From positions 372,001 through 436,000 of the forward strand of contig NZ_BPIG01000002.1 of NCBI RefSeq assembly GCF_026003995.1: a stretch of DNA of 64,000 nucleotides, read 5' to 3'. The notes under the pieces are model-generated. The model was not told the origin of the DNA, ran no database searches, and was given only the letters and a program-made list of their open reading frames with translations. This document shows positions 26,730 through 35,327 of this stretch, piece after piece; positions within the stretch are counted from its first letter, which is position 1, and every line of letters starts with the position of its first letter. This DNA is from Tepidiforma sp. Lineage in GTDB: Bacteria; Chloroflexota; Dehalococcoidia; Tepidiformales; Tepidiformaceae. The translations under genes were made by a program, and so were the position numbers.

Positions 26730-27290
26730 ATGTCCCAGGTCCCCAACCTCCCCGGGATGGGCAACCCGCCCGATACCCCCACCCAGCTCGCCGTCGTCGT
26801 CGGCCGCGTCCTCCAGTACGCCCTCCGCGCTACCGACGGCCTCACCGTCGACCAGCTCTGCGACACCCGCGGCGGCCTCACCAACTCCATCGGCTGGGAC
26901 GTCTGGCACGTCGTCCGCACCATCGACAACATCATCCACTTCGTCTTCGAACGCGAGCAGCCGGTCTGGCTCCAGCACGCCTTCCACGAGCGCTGGAACC
27001 TCCCCCGCGTCGACCAGGGCACCGGCCAGGACCCGCGCGACGCCTACAGCATGCGCTTTCCGCCCCCGGCCGAGTTCGACGAGTACACCCGCGCTGTCGA
27101 GGCCGCCGTCGTCCCCCGCATCGCCGCCATGAGCGAGGCGTACCTCCGCGAGGTCCAGGTCATCCGCCCGTGGGGGCCGGTCCCCCGCATCGAAGCCATC
27201 CTCCACGGCCTCATCGGCCACGGGAACGGCCACCTCGGCCGCGCGAGCTACGCCCGCACCCTCTTCGGCCTGCCCGGCCTCCCTTACTGA
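26730..27290 (+). CDS. DinB-family four-helix protein
   Basis: A 186-residue DinB-like protein. Metal-binding histidines expected for the family appear in DVWHVVRTIDN and near the end in HGLIGHGNGHLGRASY. DinB/YfiT proteins include thiol-dependent S-transferases; the thiol used here is unknown. ATG at 26730; a CACAAT at 26689-26694 may be the -10. Its last 7 nt overlap the 3' end of the NnrS gene. Confidence 0.75.
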   Translation: MSQVPNLPGMGNPPDTPTQLAVVVGRVLQYALRATDGLTVDQLCDTRGGLTNSIGWDVWHVVRTIDNIIHFVFEREQPVWLQHAFHERWNLPRVDQGTGQDPRDAYSMRFPPPAEFDEYTRAVEAAVVPRIAAMSEAYLREVQVIRPWGPVPRIEAILHGLIGHGNGHLGRASYARTLFGLPGLPY

Positions 27291-28675
27291 GGCCGGCGGT
27301 TCGGCCCCAGCGCCGCCGCCTCGATGGCGGCGAGGTTCCGTCCCTCGTTCCGCGCCGCCCGCAGCACGTCGGCCGCGAACAGCGCGATCGCCAGCCAGCC
27401 CAGCGCGCCCGCCAGCGCCGAGGCGTGCATCCACGCGTCGTACGAAACCGTCCCCGAGGCGAGCCCGGCCCCCGCGCGGATCCCCAGCGCCGCCAGCAGC
27501 AGCCAGAACGGCGCCCGCTCGAGCCACCCCGCCGTCCGCGCCTCGGTGCGCGCCACCGCGAACACCGGCGCAATCAGCCGCGCCATCCCGAGGATGAGCA
27601 GCGTGATCGGCCCCAGCCCGAACAGGTGCCGCGCGGCATCGCGCAGCGGCGCCGCCGCATAGCTCCCGTCGGCCAGCATCGCCGCGCCGGCGGCCGCCAT
27701 CAGCGCCCCGGCCGCGACCCCGGCGAGGTTCGCGGCCAGCACGAACCGCGCCGCTGGCCGCGCCCGCGGCCGCAGCCGGTGCGCCCGCCCCCGCACGGCC
27801 CCGGCCAGGGGCAGCCCCCAGCAGAGCCCGCCGCCGCTCAGCGCGAGGCCGGCTCCCGCCAGCCGCGCAGCCGCCGCCCCATCGGCCGCCATCGCGAGCA
27901 CGAACAGCCCCGCGCCGCCGTTCAGCAGCAGCCCCGGCCCCGCCATCGCCGCCCCTGGCGGCGGCCGGCGCCCGAAGAACACCGGCACCGACCGGCTCTG
28001 CACGCCGAGGATGAAGTTCCCGATCGCCCCGAGCATCACCGCCCACGCCATCGCATCGTCGAACGCCGCGGGCGCGAGCCCGTCCCCCTCCGCCGCGCGC
28101 CCGCCCCACCACGCGGCCAGCGGCGCCCATGCCAGCCACCAGAGCGCCCCGGCCGCCGCGAAGCCCCGCCACGCCTCGCCGCGGCCCCGGCGGCCGCGCA
28201 GCAGCGTCCAGCCCAGCACCGCCGCGACGCCCGCGCACCCCGCGGCCGTCAGGAGGCCCGCCGCCAGCGCCGCCGCGCCCGCCGCCTCTCCATCGAGCCA
28301 CGGCACCGCGAACAGCCGCAGCGCCAGCGGCGCGGCCAGGAGCCCCAGCAGCGGCACCGTCACCCGCCCCGGGACCGGCCGCCGCCCCGCGAACCGCGGC
28401 ACGATCCGGATGGCCATCCCCGCGACGAAGAGCCCCGCCCACCCCTGCAGCTGCAGCCAGCCGTGCGCCTGCACCAGCCGCGGCGCCCGTTCGATGCCCG
28501 GCACGGCGTCCGTCGCAGCGAGCGGCATCCAAACCGCCAGCGCGAAGCCGCCCAGCAGCGCGCTCGCGAGCGCCGCCGCCACGTATCCGAGGTAGGTCCG
28601 GTCCTCCTTCACTGGCGCCGCGCCCGCCCCCCGAACGAGCGGCGGTTCGAGCGGGATGTCGCCCGCGCGGCTCAT
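27284..28675 (-). CDS. nnrS: NnrS-family polytopic membrane protein
   Basis: A 463-residue membrane protein with about 12 hydrophobic segments and the NnrS pattern: AHGWLQLQGWAGLFVAGMA, VQSRSVPVFFGRRPPP, RHLFGLGPITLLILGMA, HASALAGALGWLAIA. NnrS is a heme- and copper-containing membrane protein linked to nitric oxide tolerance; no denitrification gene is nearby. The ATG overlaps the pdxA stop (ATGA), so it is the second gene of a pdxA-nnrS operon. Confidence 0.78.
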   Translation of the reverse strand: MSRAGDIPLEPPLVRGAGAAPVKEDRTYLGYVAAALASALLGGFALAVWMPLAATDAVPGIERAPRLVQAHGWLQLQGWAGLFVAGMAIRIVPRFAGRRPVPGRVTVPLLGLLAAPLALRLFAVPWLDGEAAGAAALAAGLLTAAGCAGVAAVLGWTLLRGRRGRGEAWRGFAAAGALWWLAWAPLAAWWGGRAAEGDGLAPAAFDDAMAWAVMLGAIGNFILGVQSRSVPVFFGRRPPPGAAMAGPGLLLNGGAGLFVLAMAADGAAAARLAGAGLALSGGGLCWGLPLAGAVRGRAHRLRPRARPAARFVLAANLAGVAAGALMAAAGAAMLADGSYAAAPLRDAARHLFGLGPITLLILGMARLIAPVFAVARTEARTAGWLERAPFWLLLAALGIRAGAGLASGTVSYDAWMHASALAGALGWLAIALFAADVLRAARNEGRNLAAIEAAALGPNRRPQ

Positions 28676-29637
28676 GCGGGCCCCTCTGCCGCCATCCCCC
28701 GCCCGGCCGCCAGCCGCGCCCCGAGCAGGATCGCCTCCGCCATGCTCGCCCCGCTCGCGATGCCGCGCCCCGCGATGTCGAACGCCGTCCCGTGGTCCAC
28801 GCTCGTCCGGGTGAACGGCAGCCCCAGGTTCACGCTCACGCTCCGTTCGAAGCCGTGCACCTTCACCGCGATGTGGCCCTGGTCGTGGTACATCACCAGC
28901 ACGGCGTCGAACTCCCCCGCGATCGCCCGGGTGAACACCGAATCCGCCGGGAACGGCCCCCGCGCATCGATGCCCTCTGCCTGCGCATCCCTCATTGCCG
29001 GCCCGATCTCGTCCAGCTCCTCCCGGCCGATGAGCCCGCCCTCTCCGGCGTGCGGGTTCAGCGCCGCCACCGCGACCCGCGGCGCGGCGAACCCCCACCG
29101 CCGGAACTCCCGGTCGGTCAGCCGCAGCGCCCGGAGCACGTTCGCGCGCGTCACGTAGGCGCACGCCTCCCGCAGCGGCTTGTGGGTGCTCAGGTGCACG
29201 CACCGAAGCCCGCCCGTGGCGAGCATCGTCAGCACCTGCTCCGCGCCGCTCACCCGCTGCAGCACCTCCTGGTGGCCCGTGTCCCGGATGCCCGCCGCCG
29301 CGAAGGCCGCCTTGTTCACCGGCGCGGTCACCATCCCGTCCGCCCGGCCGGCGAGGCACGCCCGCGCCGCGAACTCGACCCACCCGTGCGCGAGCCGCCC
29401 CGCCGCTGCATCCACCTCCCCGTGCCGCACCGCGAAGCCGTCCCCGGGCAGCGGCTCGATGACCTCGACCTCCCCGCCGCCGAACCGCTCCAGCCACGGC
29501 GCGAGCACGGCGCGCAGGCCCACCACGGCGAGCTCCGCCGCTGCGCGCACGTCCGCCCGCGCGAGCGCTTTCGCGGTCACCTCCGGCCCGATGCCGTTCG
29601 GGTCGCCCAGTGTGATCAGCAGCCGCGGCCGCGCCAT
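28672..29637 (-). CDS. pdxA: 4-hydroxythreonine-4-phosphate dehydrogenase
   Basis: A 321-residue PdxA, an NAD(P)-dependent, divalent-metal enzyme of pyridoxal phosphate synthesis. Signature parts: TLGDPNGIGPE, TAPVNKAAFAAAGI, DTGHQEVL, VMYHDQGHIAVKV and TSVDHGTAFDIAG (metal histidines). No other pdx gene is near, and a PdxA-like role in other catabolic pathways is possible. TATACT (antisense at 29644-29649) is exactly 6 nt before the ATG, so leaderless transcription is likely. Confidence 0.9.
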   Translation of the reverse strand: MARPRLLITLGDPNGIGPEVTAKALARADVRAAAELAVVGLRAVLAPWLERFGGGEVEVIEPLPGDGFAVRHGEVDAAAGRLAHGWVEFAARACLAGRADGMVTAPVNKAAFAAAGIRDTGHQEVLQRVSGAEQVLTMLATGGLRCVHLSTHKPLREACAYVTRANVLRALRLTDREFRRWGFAAPRVAVAALNPHAGEGGLIGREELDEIGPAMRDAQAEGIDARGPFPADSVFTRAIAGEFDAVLVMYHDQGHIAVKVHGFERSVSVNLGLPFTRTSVDHGTAFDIAGRGIASGASMAEAILLGARLAAGRGMAAEGPA

Positions 29638-29643
29638 GCGCCG

Positions 29644-29649
29644 AGTATA
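29644..29649 (-). promoter_or_regulatory. -10 hexamer TATACT, leaderless spacing (pdxA)
   Basis: Read on the - strand, TATACT is followed by six nucleotides (CGGCGC) and the pdxA ATG. It is the same arrangement as at the flavoprotein gene at 30811. Confidence 0.55.
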
Positions 29650-29674
29650 GGCGTCCGCGCCGGTGCAGCGCGGG

Positions 29675-30811
29675 TCAGTCCGCCAGCAGCTCCGCGCCCC
29701 GCGGCGCCAGCACGGTCGGCCGGATCGCCCCGTGCTGGCCCGCCGTCAGGAGGTCGCGCCACGCCCGCCCGGCCTCGCTCGCGCGCTGGTTCAGCCCCAT
29801 CCCGCCGATCGGCGCGAGCAGCCACGCCGCCCGCAGCGCGCTCGCGGCCGCGAAGTTCGCGCCCAGCGACAGCCGCGCCAGCGTCGCCGCGGCCGGCCGC
29901 CCGGCCTCCGCCTCCGCCCACGTCTGCCGCGCGGCGTCGAACAGGAGCGTCCGCCCGGCTTCGATGCCGATGAGCGCATCCGCCAGCCGCGCCCGCACGT
30001 CATCCCGCTCCGCCAGCAGCCGCGGCCCGCCGTATTCGCCCCGCTCCCGCGCCGAGTCGGCCACCAGCTCGAACAGCCGCAGCGCGATGCCCGGCAGCAC
30101 CGCCGCCGTCGTCGCCTCCGCGAACTCCACGAACGGCACCCGGAAGACGGTCCCCGGGTGCCACGGTTCGCCCTCGAACACCGAGAACATCCGCTCCTCG
30201 GGCACGAAGGCGTCGGCCACCTCGATGTCGTGGCTCGCCGTGCCCCGCATCCCGTTCGCATCCCACGTCGAAAGGATCCGCACCTGCGCCGGCTCGAAGG
30301 CCATCGCCCGGATGAGCGGTCCACCGTTCGCCCCCGGCGCGGGCTGCCCGCCCTCGGTCACCACGCAGTTCGCCGTGAACGTCGTCGCCCACGGCGCGCC
30401 GCTCGCCCACTGCCACCGCCCGCGCACCCGGAAGCCGCCGGGCACCCGCTCCGCCGTCCCGCGCGGGTTCCCCGAACCGGCGATGACCGCCTCCTTCGGG
30501 TCGAAGACGGCGTGCGCGGTCGCCTCCTGCATCAGCCCGGCGAACACGCCGCCCCCAGCGCCGATCATCACGCTCCAGCCGAACGAGCCGTCGGCCCAGC
30601 CCGCCGCTTCGAACAGCCGCAGCCCGGATTCGAGGTCCAGCTCCAGCCCGCCGAACTCCCGCGGCACCCACGCCTTGAACCAGCCCCGTTCGACGATCGC
30701 CGCGACCTGCGCCGGCGTCAGCGCGCTCCGCGCCTCGGCCTCCGCCGCCTCCGCGCGCGCCAGCTCCGCGACCTCCCGGCCGATGACCGCTTCCGGCTCC
30801 CACCAGCGCAT
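29675..30811 (-). CDS. Acyl-CoA dehydrogenase-like flavoprotein (possible flavin-dependent monooxygenase)
   Basis: A 378-residue protein of the acyl-CoA dehydrogenase superfamily. ALTPAQVAAIVERGWFKAWVPREFGG, GSGNPRGTAERVPGGFRVRGRWQWASG and TWDANGMRGTASHDIEV resemble the HsaA/DszC-type monooxygenase branch rather than true dehydrogenases. The VEGTS-type catalytic Glu motif at the end is absent (it reads APIGGMGLNQRA), which supports a non-dehydrogenase role. Alone, leaderless by spacing. Substrate unknown. Confidence 0.75.
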   Translation of the reverse strand: MRWWEPEAVIGREVAELARAEAAEAEARSALTPAQVAAIVERGWFKAWVPREFGGLELDLESGLRLFEAAGWADGSFGWSVMIGAGGGVFAGLMQEATAHAVFDPKEAVIAGSGNPRGTAERVPGGFRVRGRWQWASGAPWATTFTANCVVTEGGQPAPGANGGPLIRAMAFEPAQVRILSTWDANGMRGTASHDIEVADAFVPEERMFSVFEGEPWHPGTVFRVPFVEFAEATTAAVLPGIALRLFELVADSARERGEYGGPRLLAERDDVRARLADALIGIEAGRTLLFDAARQTWAEAEAGRPAAATLARLSLGANFAAASALRAAWLLAPIGGMGLNQRASEAGRAWRDLLTAGQHGAIRPTVLAPRGAELLAD

Positions 30812-30817
30812 GCCCCG

Positions 30818-30823
30818 AGTATA
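30818..30823 (-). promoter_or_regulatory. -10 hexamer TATACT, leaderless spacing
   Basis: On the - strand TATACT is followed by CGGGGC and the ATG at 30811, a 6-nt gap. With the pdxA promoter this gives two nearly identical promoter-start junctions in 1.2 kb. Confidence 0.55.
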
Positions 30824-30918
30824 CCCGCCCTCCCGGCTCCGCCCCGCCCCGCGCGCTGACCCTCCACCGCCGATTGTGTAGGATGCCCGCTACATAAACC
30901 CGAACCCCCGGAGCCTCC

Positions 30919-32607
30919 ATGGAGAACGACCGCATCGTCCGGGTCGATATGACCGCGGGCGAGATTCGTGAAGAGCGCGCCCCGGAGCGCTGGCGCTACC
31001 TCGGCGGCCGCGCCCTCGGCGCCCGCATCCTGCTCGAAGAGACCGACCCGGCCATCCACCCCCTCCATCCAGCGGCCACCCTCGCCATCTGCCCCGGCTT
31101 CCTCGGCGGCACCGCCGTCACCACCAGCGGCCGCACCTCGTTCGTCTTCAAGAGCCCGCTCACCGGCGGCATCAAAGAAGCCAACGTCGGCGGCCAGCTC
31201 GGCCACCGCCTCGCCCGCCTCGGCATCAAAGCCCTCCTCATCACCGGCGCCTCGCCCTCCGGCTGGCAGCGCCTCGACATCGACAGCGCCGGCATCCGCC
31301 TCCGCCCGGCGCCGGACCTCGCCGGCCGCTCGAACTACGACCTCCACCGCGAACTCGTCGGCGAAGCCGCCGGCTTCCGCGCCGCCGCCACCATCGGCCC
31401 CGCCGGCGAGCACCGCATGGCCGCCGCCTCCGTCGCCGTCACCGACCCCGAAGGCCGCCCCACCCGCCACGCCGCCCGCGGCGGCCCGGGCGCCGTCATG
31501 GGCGCGAAAGGCCTCAAGGCCATCGTCGTCGACGACACCGGCGCGCCCCGCACCATCCCCGGCCTCCGCAAGGACGACTTCCGCCAGCAGGTCACCAGCT
31601 TCTCCAAACTCGTCCTCGAAGACCCACGAACCCGCAACCTCTCCACCGTTGGCACCGCCGGCGTCGTCCGCTTCGTCAACCGCGACACCGTCCAGTCGAT
31701 GCCCACCCGCAACCACCGCTTCGGCACGTGGGAGCACGCCCACACCATCTCCGGCCAGCACATCGAAGAGCTCGGGGCCAGCCGCGGCGGCAAGATGCTC
31801 CCCTGCATGGCCGGCTGCATCATCAAATGCGCCATCCTCTTCAACGACGAACACGGCAACCACGTCACCACCGCGCTCGAATTCGAGACCATCGCCCTCC
31901 TCGGCTCCAACCTCGAAATCGGCCCCGCCGACGCCGTCGCCGAGCTCGACCGCCTCTGCGACGACATCGGCCTCGACACTATCGAAATCGGCAACGCCAT
32001 CGGCGTCGCCATGGAAGCCGGCGTCCTGCCCTGGGGCGACTGGGAGGGCACGAAGCGCCTCCTCGAGGAGGTCCGCGCCGGCACCCCGCTCGGCCGCATC
32101 ATCGGCCACGGCACCGTCCACACCGCCCGCACCTTCGGCATCGACCGCGTCCCCGCCGTCAAAGGGCAGGGTCTCCCCGCCTGGGAGCCCCGCACCCTCA
32201 AAGGCATGGGCATCACCTACGCCACCAGCCCCCAGGGCGCCGACCACACCGCCGGCATGGTCACCGCCCGCGGCGTCAACGCCGAAACCCTCGTCAAGCA
32301 GAGCCGCCACGAGCAGCTCGTGATGATGGCCATCGACTCCGCCGGCGTCTGCCAGTTCACCAACGCCCTCCCGGCCGACATCGCCGCCTTCGCCAGCACC
32401 CGCTTCGATATCCCCTGCGACGACGAAGCCGTCCTCCGCATGGCCCGCGAAGCGATCGACGCCGAGCGCGAATTCAACCGCCGCGCCGGCTTCACCCGCG
32501 CCGACGACCGCCTGCCCCGTTGGCTCCGCGAAGAACCCCTCCACCTCCCCGATGGCCCCGCCGTCTTCGACATCCCCGACGCCCTCATCGACGCCGTCTG
32601 GGCCTGA
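30919..32607 (+). CDS. Aldehyde:ferredoxin oxidoreductase family protein (tungsten/molybdenum pterin)
   Basis: A 562-residue AOR-family enzyme, a little shorter than archaeal AOR (~605). N-terminal domain begins VRVDMTAGEIREE, YLGGRALGARILLEE, then NVGGQLGHRLARLG and HRMAAASVAVTDPEGR. Four cysteines for a 4Fe-4S cluster are C296, C300, C304 and C478, spaced C-x3-C-x3-C instead of the usual C-x2-C-x3-C. A pterin-binding DHTAG is present in QGADHTAGM. It would oxidise an aldehyde or reduce an acid with ferredoxin; the substrate is unknown. Weak GGAG before the ATG. Followed after 61 nt by an enoyl-CoA hydratase gene. Confidence 0.87.
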   Translation: MENDRIVRVDMTAGEIREERAPERWRYLGGRALGARILLEETDPAIHPLHPAATLAICPGFLGGTAVTTSGRTSFVFKSPLTGGIKEANVGGQLGHRLARLGIKALLITGASPSGWQRLDIDSAGIRLRPAPDLAGRSNYDLHRELVGEAAGFRAAATIGPAGEHRMAAASVAVTDPEGRPTRHAARGGPGAVMGAKGLKAIVVDDTGAPRTIPGLRKDDFRQQVTSFSKLVLEDPRTRNLSTVGTAGVVRFVNRDTVQSMPTRNHRFGTWEHAHTISGQHIEELGASRGGKMLPCMAGCIIKCAILFNDEHGNHVTTALEFETIALLGSNLEIGPADAVAELDRLCDDIGLDTIEIGNAIGVAMEAGVLPWGDWEGTKRLLEEVRAGTPLGRIIGHGTVHTARTFGIDRVPAVKGQGLPAWEPRTLKGMGITYATSPQGADHTAGMVTARGVNAETLVKQSRHEQLVMMAIDSAGVCQFTNALPADIAAFASTRFDIPCDDEAVLRMAREAIDAEREFNRRAGFTRADDRLPRWLREEPLHLPDGPAVFDIPDALIDAVWA

Positions 32608-32652
32608 AGCGCCCAGCGCCTGAGCCCCGTCGACATCCCTCGCCCGCCGCGC

Positions 32653-32658
32653 CACAAT
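32653..32658 (+). promoter_or_regulatory. -10 hexamer CACAAT before the enoyl-CoA hydratase
   Basis: CACAAT ends 10 nt before the ATG at 32669, predicting a leader of only a few bases. CACAAT also appears before the genes at 4941 and 26730. Confidence 0.4.
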
Positions 32659-32668
32659 CCCCGCTGCC

Positions 32669-33568
32669 ATGAAGGACTACCGCGACATCCTCACCATCAA
32701 GCAGCAGCGCCACGGCATCATCCAGCTCAACCGCCCCGAAAAGATGAACGCCCTCAGCCACAACCTCCGCGCTGAGCTCTTCGACGCCGTCAAAGACTTC
32801 GAAATGGACCCCGACGTCCGCGTCATCATCATCCGCGGCTCCGGCCGCGCCTTCTCCGCCGGCTACGACCTCTCCGGCATCTCCAAAACCGCCGACGACC
32901 GCGACTACGTCGAAAAGCGCTCCGGCCTCCCCAACGTCGGCCCCATCCATCCCGGTCAGGGCCAGTGGCCCCAGCACCTCCTCTCCGGCTACTGGATCCT
33001 CTGGGAGTGCACCAAACCCATCATCGCCCAGGTCCACGGCTACTGCCTCGCCGGCGGCACCGAACTCGCCACCATGTGCGACCTGATGGTCGTCGCCGAA
33101 GACGCCATCATCGGCTACCCGCCCGTCCGCGCCATGACCCCCGTGGACATCATCTACCACCCCTGGCACCTGCCCATGCGCAAGGTCCGCGAACTCCTCT
33201 ACACCGGCGACAGCGTCACCGGTCGCGAAGCCGTCGAACTCGGCTGGGCCAACCGCGCCGTCCCCATCGGCCGCCTCTGCGAAACCGCCGAAGCCCTCGC
33301 CGAGCGCATCGCCAACATCGATGGCCCGATGCTCCAGATGACCAAGCGCCAAATCAACCGCGCCTACGAAATCATGGGCTTCCGCACCTCCCTCCAGGTC
33401 GGTGGCGATATCCAGGAGCTCGGCCGCGTCCGCCCCGGCGGCGAAACCTTCGGCCGCATCGCCCGCGAAAAGGGCCTCAAAGCCGCCCTCGACTGGCGCG
33501 ACGGCCCCTTCGGCGATTACGGCTGCGCCCCCGCCGACGCCCCCAAACCCGCCGCCGCGACCTGGTAG
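32669..33568 (+). CDS. Enoyl-CoA hydratase/isomerase family protein
   Basis: A 299-residue crotonase-fold protein. The oxyanion-hole region SGRAFSAGYDLSGI and KPIIAQVHGYCLAGGTELATMCD are clear; a Glu at the usual catalytic position is present in GGTELA. The insertion after SGYDLSG (about residues 72-100) is longer than in standard hydratases. Likely acts on an acyl-CoA ester. A hotdog thioesterase gene follows 5 nt later, so a small hydratase-thioesterase unit is inferred. Confidence 0.87.
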   Translation: MKDYRDILTIKQQRHGIIQLNRPEKMNALSHNLRAELFDAVKDFEMDPDVRVIIIRGSGRAFSAGYDLSGISKTADDRDYVEKRSGLPNVGPIHPGQGQWPQHLLSGYWILWECTKPIIAQVHGYCLAGGTELATMCDLMVVAEDAIIGYPPVRAMTPVDIIYHPWHLPMRKVRELLYTGDSVTGREAVELGWANRAVPIGRLCETAEALAERIANIDGPMLQMTKRQINRAYEIMGFRTSLQVGGDIQELGRVRPGGETFGRIAREKGLKAALDWRDGPFGDYGCAPADAPKPAAATW

Positions 33569-33573
33569 CCGCC

Positions 33574-34002
33574 ATGGGCGCCGTCCCGCCCCACCTGGCC
33601 GAGCGGTTCGCCGCCACCGAACTCCACCGCCTCCTCGGCCTCGAACTCCTCGAGGCGCGCCCCGGCTACGCCCGCATCGCCCTCCGCACCGGCCCCGCCA
33701 CCCTCTCCGGCGTCGGCGGGGCCGTCCACGGCGGCGTCCTCGCGGCCATGGTCGATATCGCCATGCTCTTCGCTCTCCAGGCCAGCCTCCAGCCCGGCGA
33801 CGTCCCCAACGGCACCGCCGACCTCGGCATCACTTACCTCCGCCCCGTCCACGGCGCCCGCGCCGAGGCCGAAGCGCACATCGTCCGCAAGGGCCGCACC
33901 CTCGCCTACGCCGAAGTCGCCATCACCGACGAACAGGGCAACCTCTGCGCCCGCGGCCGCACCCTCTACGCCCTCCGGCAGGCGCCGCCGGCGCCCGCCT
34001 AA
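33574..34002 (+). CDS. PaaI-family hotdog thioesterase
   Basis: A 142-residue hotdog-fold protein. VGGAVHGGVLAAMVDIAM is the PaaI active-site helix with the conserved HGG; NGTADLGITYLRPVHGARAEAEA completes the fold. It would hydrolyse an acyl-CoA thioester, plausibly the product of the adjacent hydratase. Last four bases overlap the convergent lipoprotein gene. Confidence 0.87.
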   Translation: MGAVPPHLAERFAATELHRLLGLELLEARPGYARIALRTGPATLSGVGGAVHGGVLAAMVDIAMLFALQASLQPGDVPNGTADLGITYLRPVHGARAEAEAHIVRKGRTLAYAEVAITDEQGNLCARGRTLYALRQAPPAPA

Positions 34003-34649
34003 CCCCCGCCGTCCGCCGCCGCGAACGCCGCATCCACCCGCACGAGCTGCCGCTCCGCCAGCCGCACGAGGAACGCCACGTCCTCCACGCCCGCCACGCT
34101 CGTCGCCTGGATCGCGTGCACCACCCGCCCCGTCCGGAAGCAGATCGTCGCGTCCACGAACGTCGGCGCTCCCTCCGAGAACTGCCGCTCGAGGAAGCCG
34201 TTCGAACCGTCGCCGAGCTTCGGCACGAGCAGCGGCTCCAGCTGCACGTTCGCCTCTATTGGCAGCCCGCAGGCGAACTCCCGCAGCGACCGCTCCGCCG
34301 CCGCCGCGTCCGTGTACAGCGTCGAAATCGCAGTCACCGCCAGCACCGGCCCGAGCCCCTGCGGCCCGAACAGCGTCACGAAGTTCCGCTGCCGCCCCTG
34401 CGCCTCCAGCTGCCGCAGCTTCGCCTCCACATCGTCCGTCTGGAACACCGAGGCCCACGCCTCGTTCTCGAACTCCCCCGGGCTCTGCTGTTCGAACCCG
34501 GGCGGCAGGTCCGCCGCCTGCAGCGCCATCGCCTCCAGGTCGTACGCATCATCCGCCAGCCCCGCGGGGTAGGCCGTGCCGCCATCCCCGCAGCCGGCGA
34601 CCAGCAGCGCCGCGCCGGCGACCAGTGCACCAATCCCGAAACCGCGCAT
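33999..34649 (-). CDS. Predicted lipoprotein of unknown function
   Basis: A 216-residue protein starting MRGFGIGALVAGAALLVAGCG, a lipoprotein signal with lipobox LVAGC (Cys 20). The mature part has no family I recognise; it contains two further cysteines and a Phe/Leu-rich body (RNFVTLFGPQGLGPVLAV). Probably anchored to the outer face of the membrane. Convergent with the thioesterase gene. Confidence 0.7.
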   Translation of the reverse strand: MRGFGIGALVAGAALLVAGCGDGGTAYPAGLADDAYDLEAMALQAADLPPGFEQQSPGEFENEAWASVFQTDDVEAKLRQLEAQGRQRNFVTLFGPQGLGPVLAVTAISTLYTDAAAAERSLREFACGLPIEANVQLEPLLVPKLGDGSNGFLERQFSEGAPTFVDATICFRTGRVVHAIQATSVAGVEDVAFLVRLAERQLVRVDAAFAAADGGG

Positions 34650-34729
34650 CAGCGTGCCCTTCTCCAGCGATTGCCCTATCGTACGCCAGCAGCCGCCCCG
34701 CGGCGCACATCCCCGGAGGTCTCCGCCCC

Positions 34730-35125
34730 ATGCCCCTCAGCGTCGAAGACCAGCTCGCCATCCAGCAGCTCTACGCCCGCTACAACCACGCCATCGATTC
34801 CGGCGACGGCGCCGCCTGGGCCGCCTGTTTCACCCCCGACGGCACCTTCTCCTCCGCCACCGGCACCTTCACCGGCCGGGACCAGCTCCAGGGCTTCGGC
34901 ACCGCCTTCGCCACCCGCATGAAGGCCCGCCACTGGACCAACAACCTCGTCCTCGAAGGCGACGCCGACGCCGCCCGCGGCTCCTGCTACCTCATGCTCC
35001 TCCGCCTCACGCCCGGCGAACAGCCCCCCGCCTCCATCCTCGTCACCGCCATCTACCGCGACGAACTCCGCCGCACCGCCGACGGCTGGAAGTTCGCCAG
35101 CCGCACCGTCGTCGGCGACAGCTGA
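34730..35125 (+). CDS. SnoaL-like (NTF2-fold) protein
   Basis: A 131-residue protein of the SnoaL/NTF2-like fold: EDQLAIQQLYARYNHAIDSGD, AAWAACFTPDGTF, GTFTGRDQL, and a WKFASRTVVGDS end. Such proteins are ketosteroid-isomerase-like enzymes or binding proteins; substrate not predictable. CGGAGG at 34714-34719 supports the ATG. A 57-residue membrane peptide gene follows 27 nt later. Confidence 0.8.
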   Translation: MPLSVEDQLAIQQLYARYNHAIDSGDGAAWAACFTPDGTFSSATGTFTGRDQLQGFGTAFATRMKARHWTNNLVLEGDADAARGSCYLMLLRLTPGEQPPASILVTAIYRDELRRTADGWKFASRTVVGDS

Positions 35126-35152
35126 GCCCACGCCCGGCGCGCCGGCCACCGC

Positions 35153-35326
35153 ATGAAGTCGCTCCTCGCCTTCGCCATCGTCACCTTCTTCGCGGTGACC
35201 ATCGTGATGGCGGTCGTCTTCCGCGACCGGCGCGCCCGCGATACCCTCCGCTTCCTCCGCAACGTCGCCTACGGCTACATCATCGCCATCGTCCTCATCG
35301 CTGCCTGGCGCCTCTGGCTCAGCTGA
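35153..35326 (+). CDS. Small two-segment membrane protein
   Basis: A 57-residue reading frame from ATG 35153 to TGA 35326 with two hydrophobic stretches: LLAFAIVTFFAVTIVMAVVF (about residues 4-23) and a second near 42-56 (YIIAIVLIAAWRLWL), joined by a basic loop RDRRARDTLRF. The gap and codon use match the neighbours, and the next gene starts one nucleotide after the stop, so it is probably a real small operon member. No family recognised. Confidence 0.55.
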   Translation: MKSLLAFAIVTFFAVTIVMAVVFRDRRARDTLRFLRNVAYGYIIAIVLIAAWRLWLS

Positions 35327-35327
35327 C

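Noticed and set aside
30718..32670. Long - strand open frame opposite the aldehyde oxidoreductase
   Set aside because: Low-complexity Gly/Ala/Asp/Val product without motifs; the + strand gene is complete and conserved.
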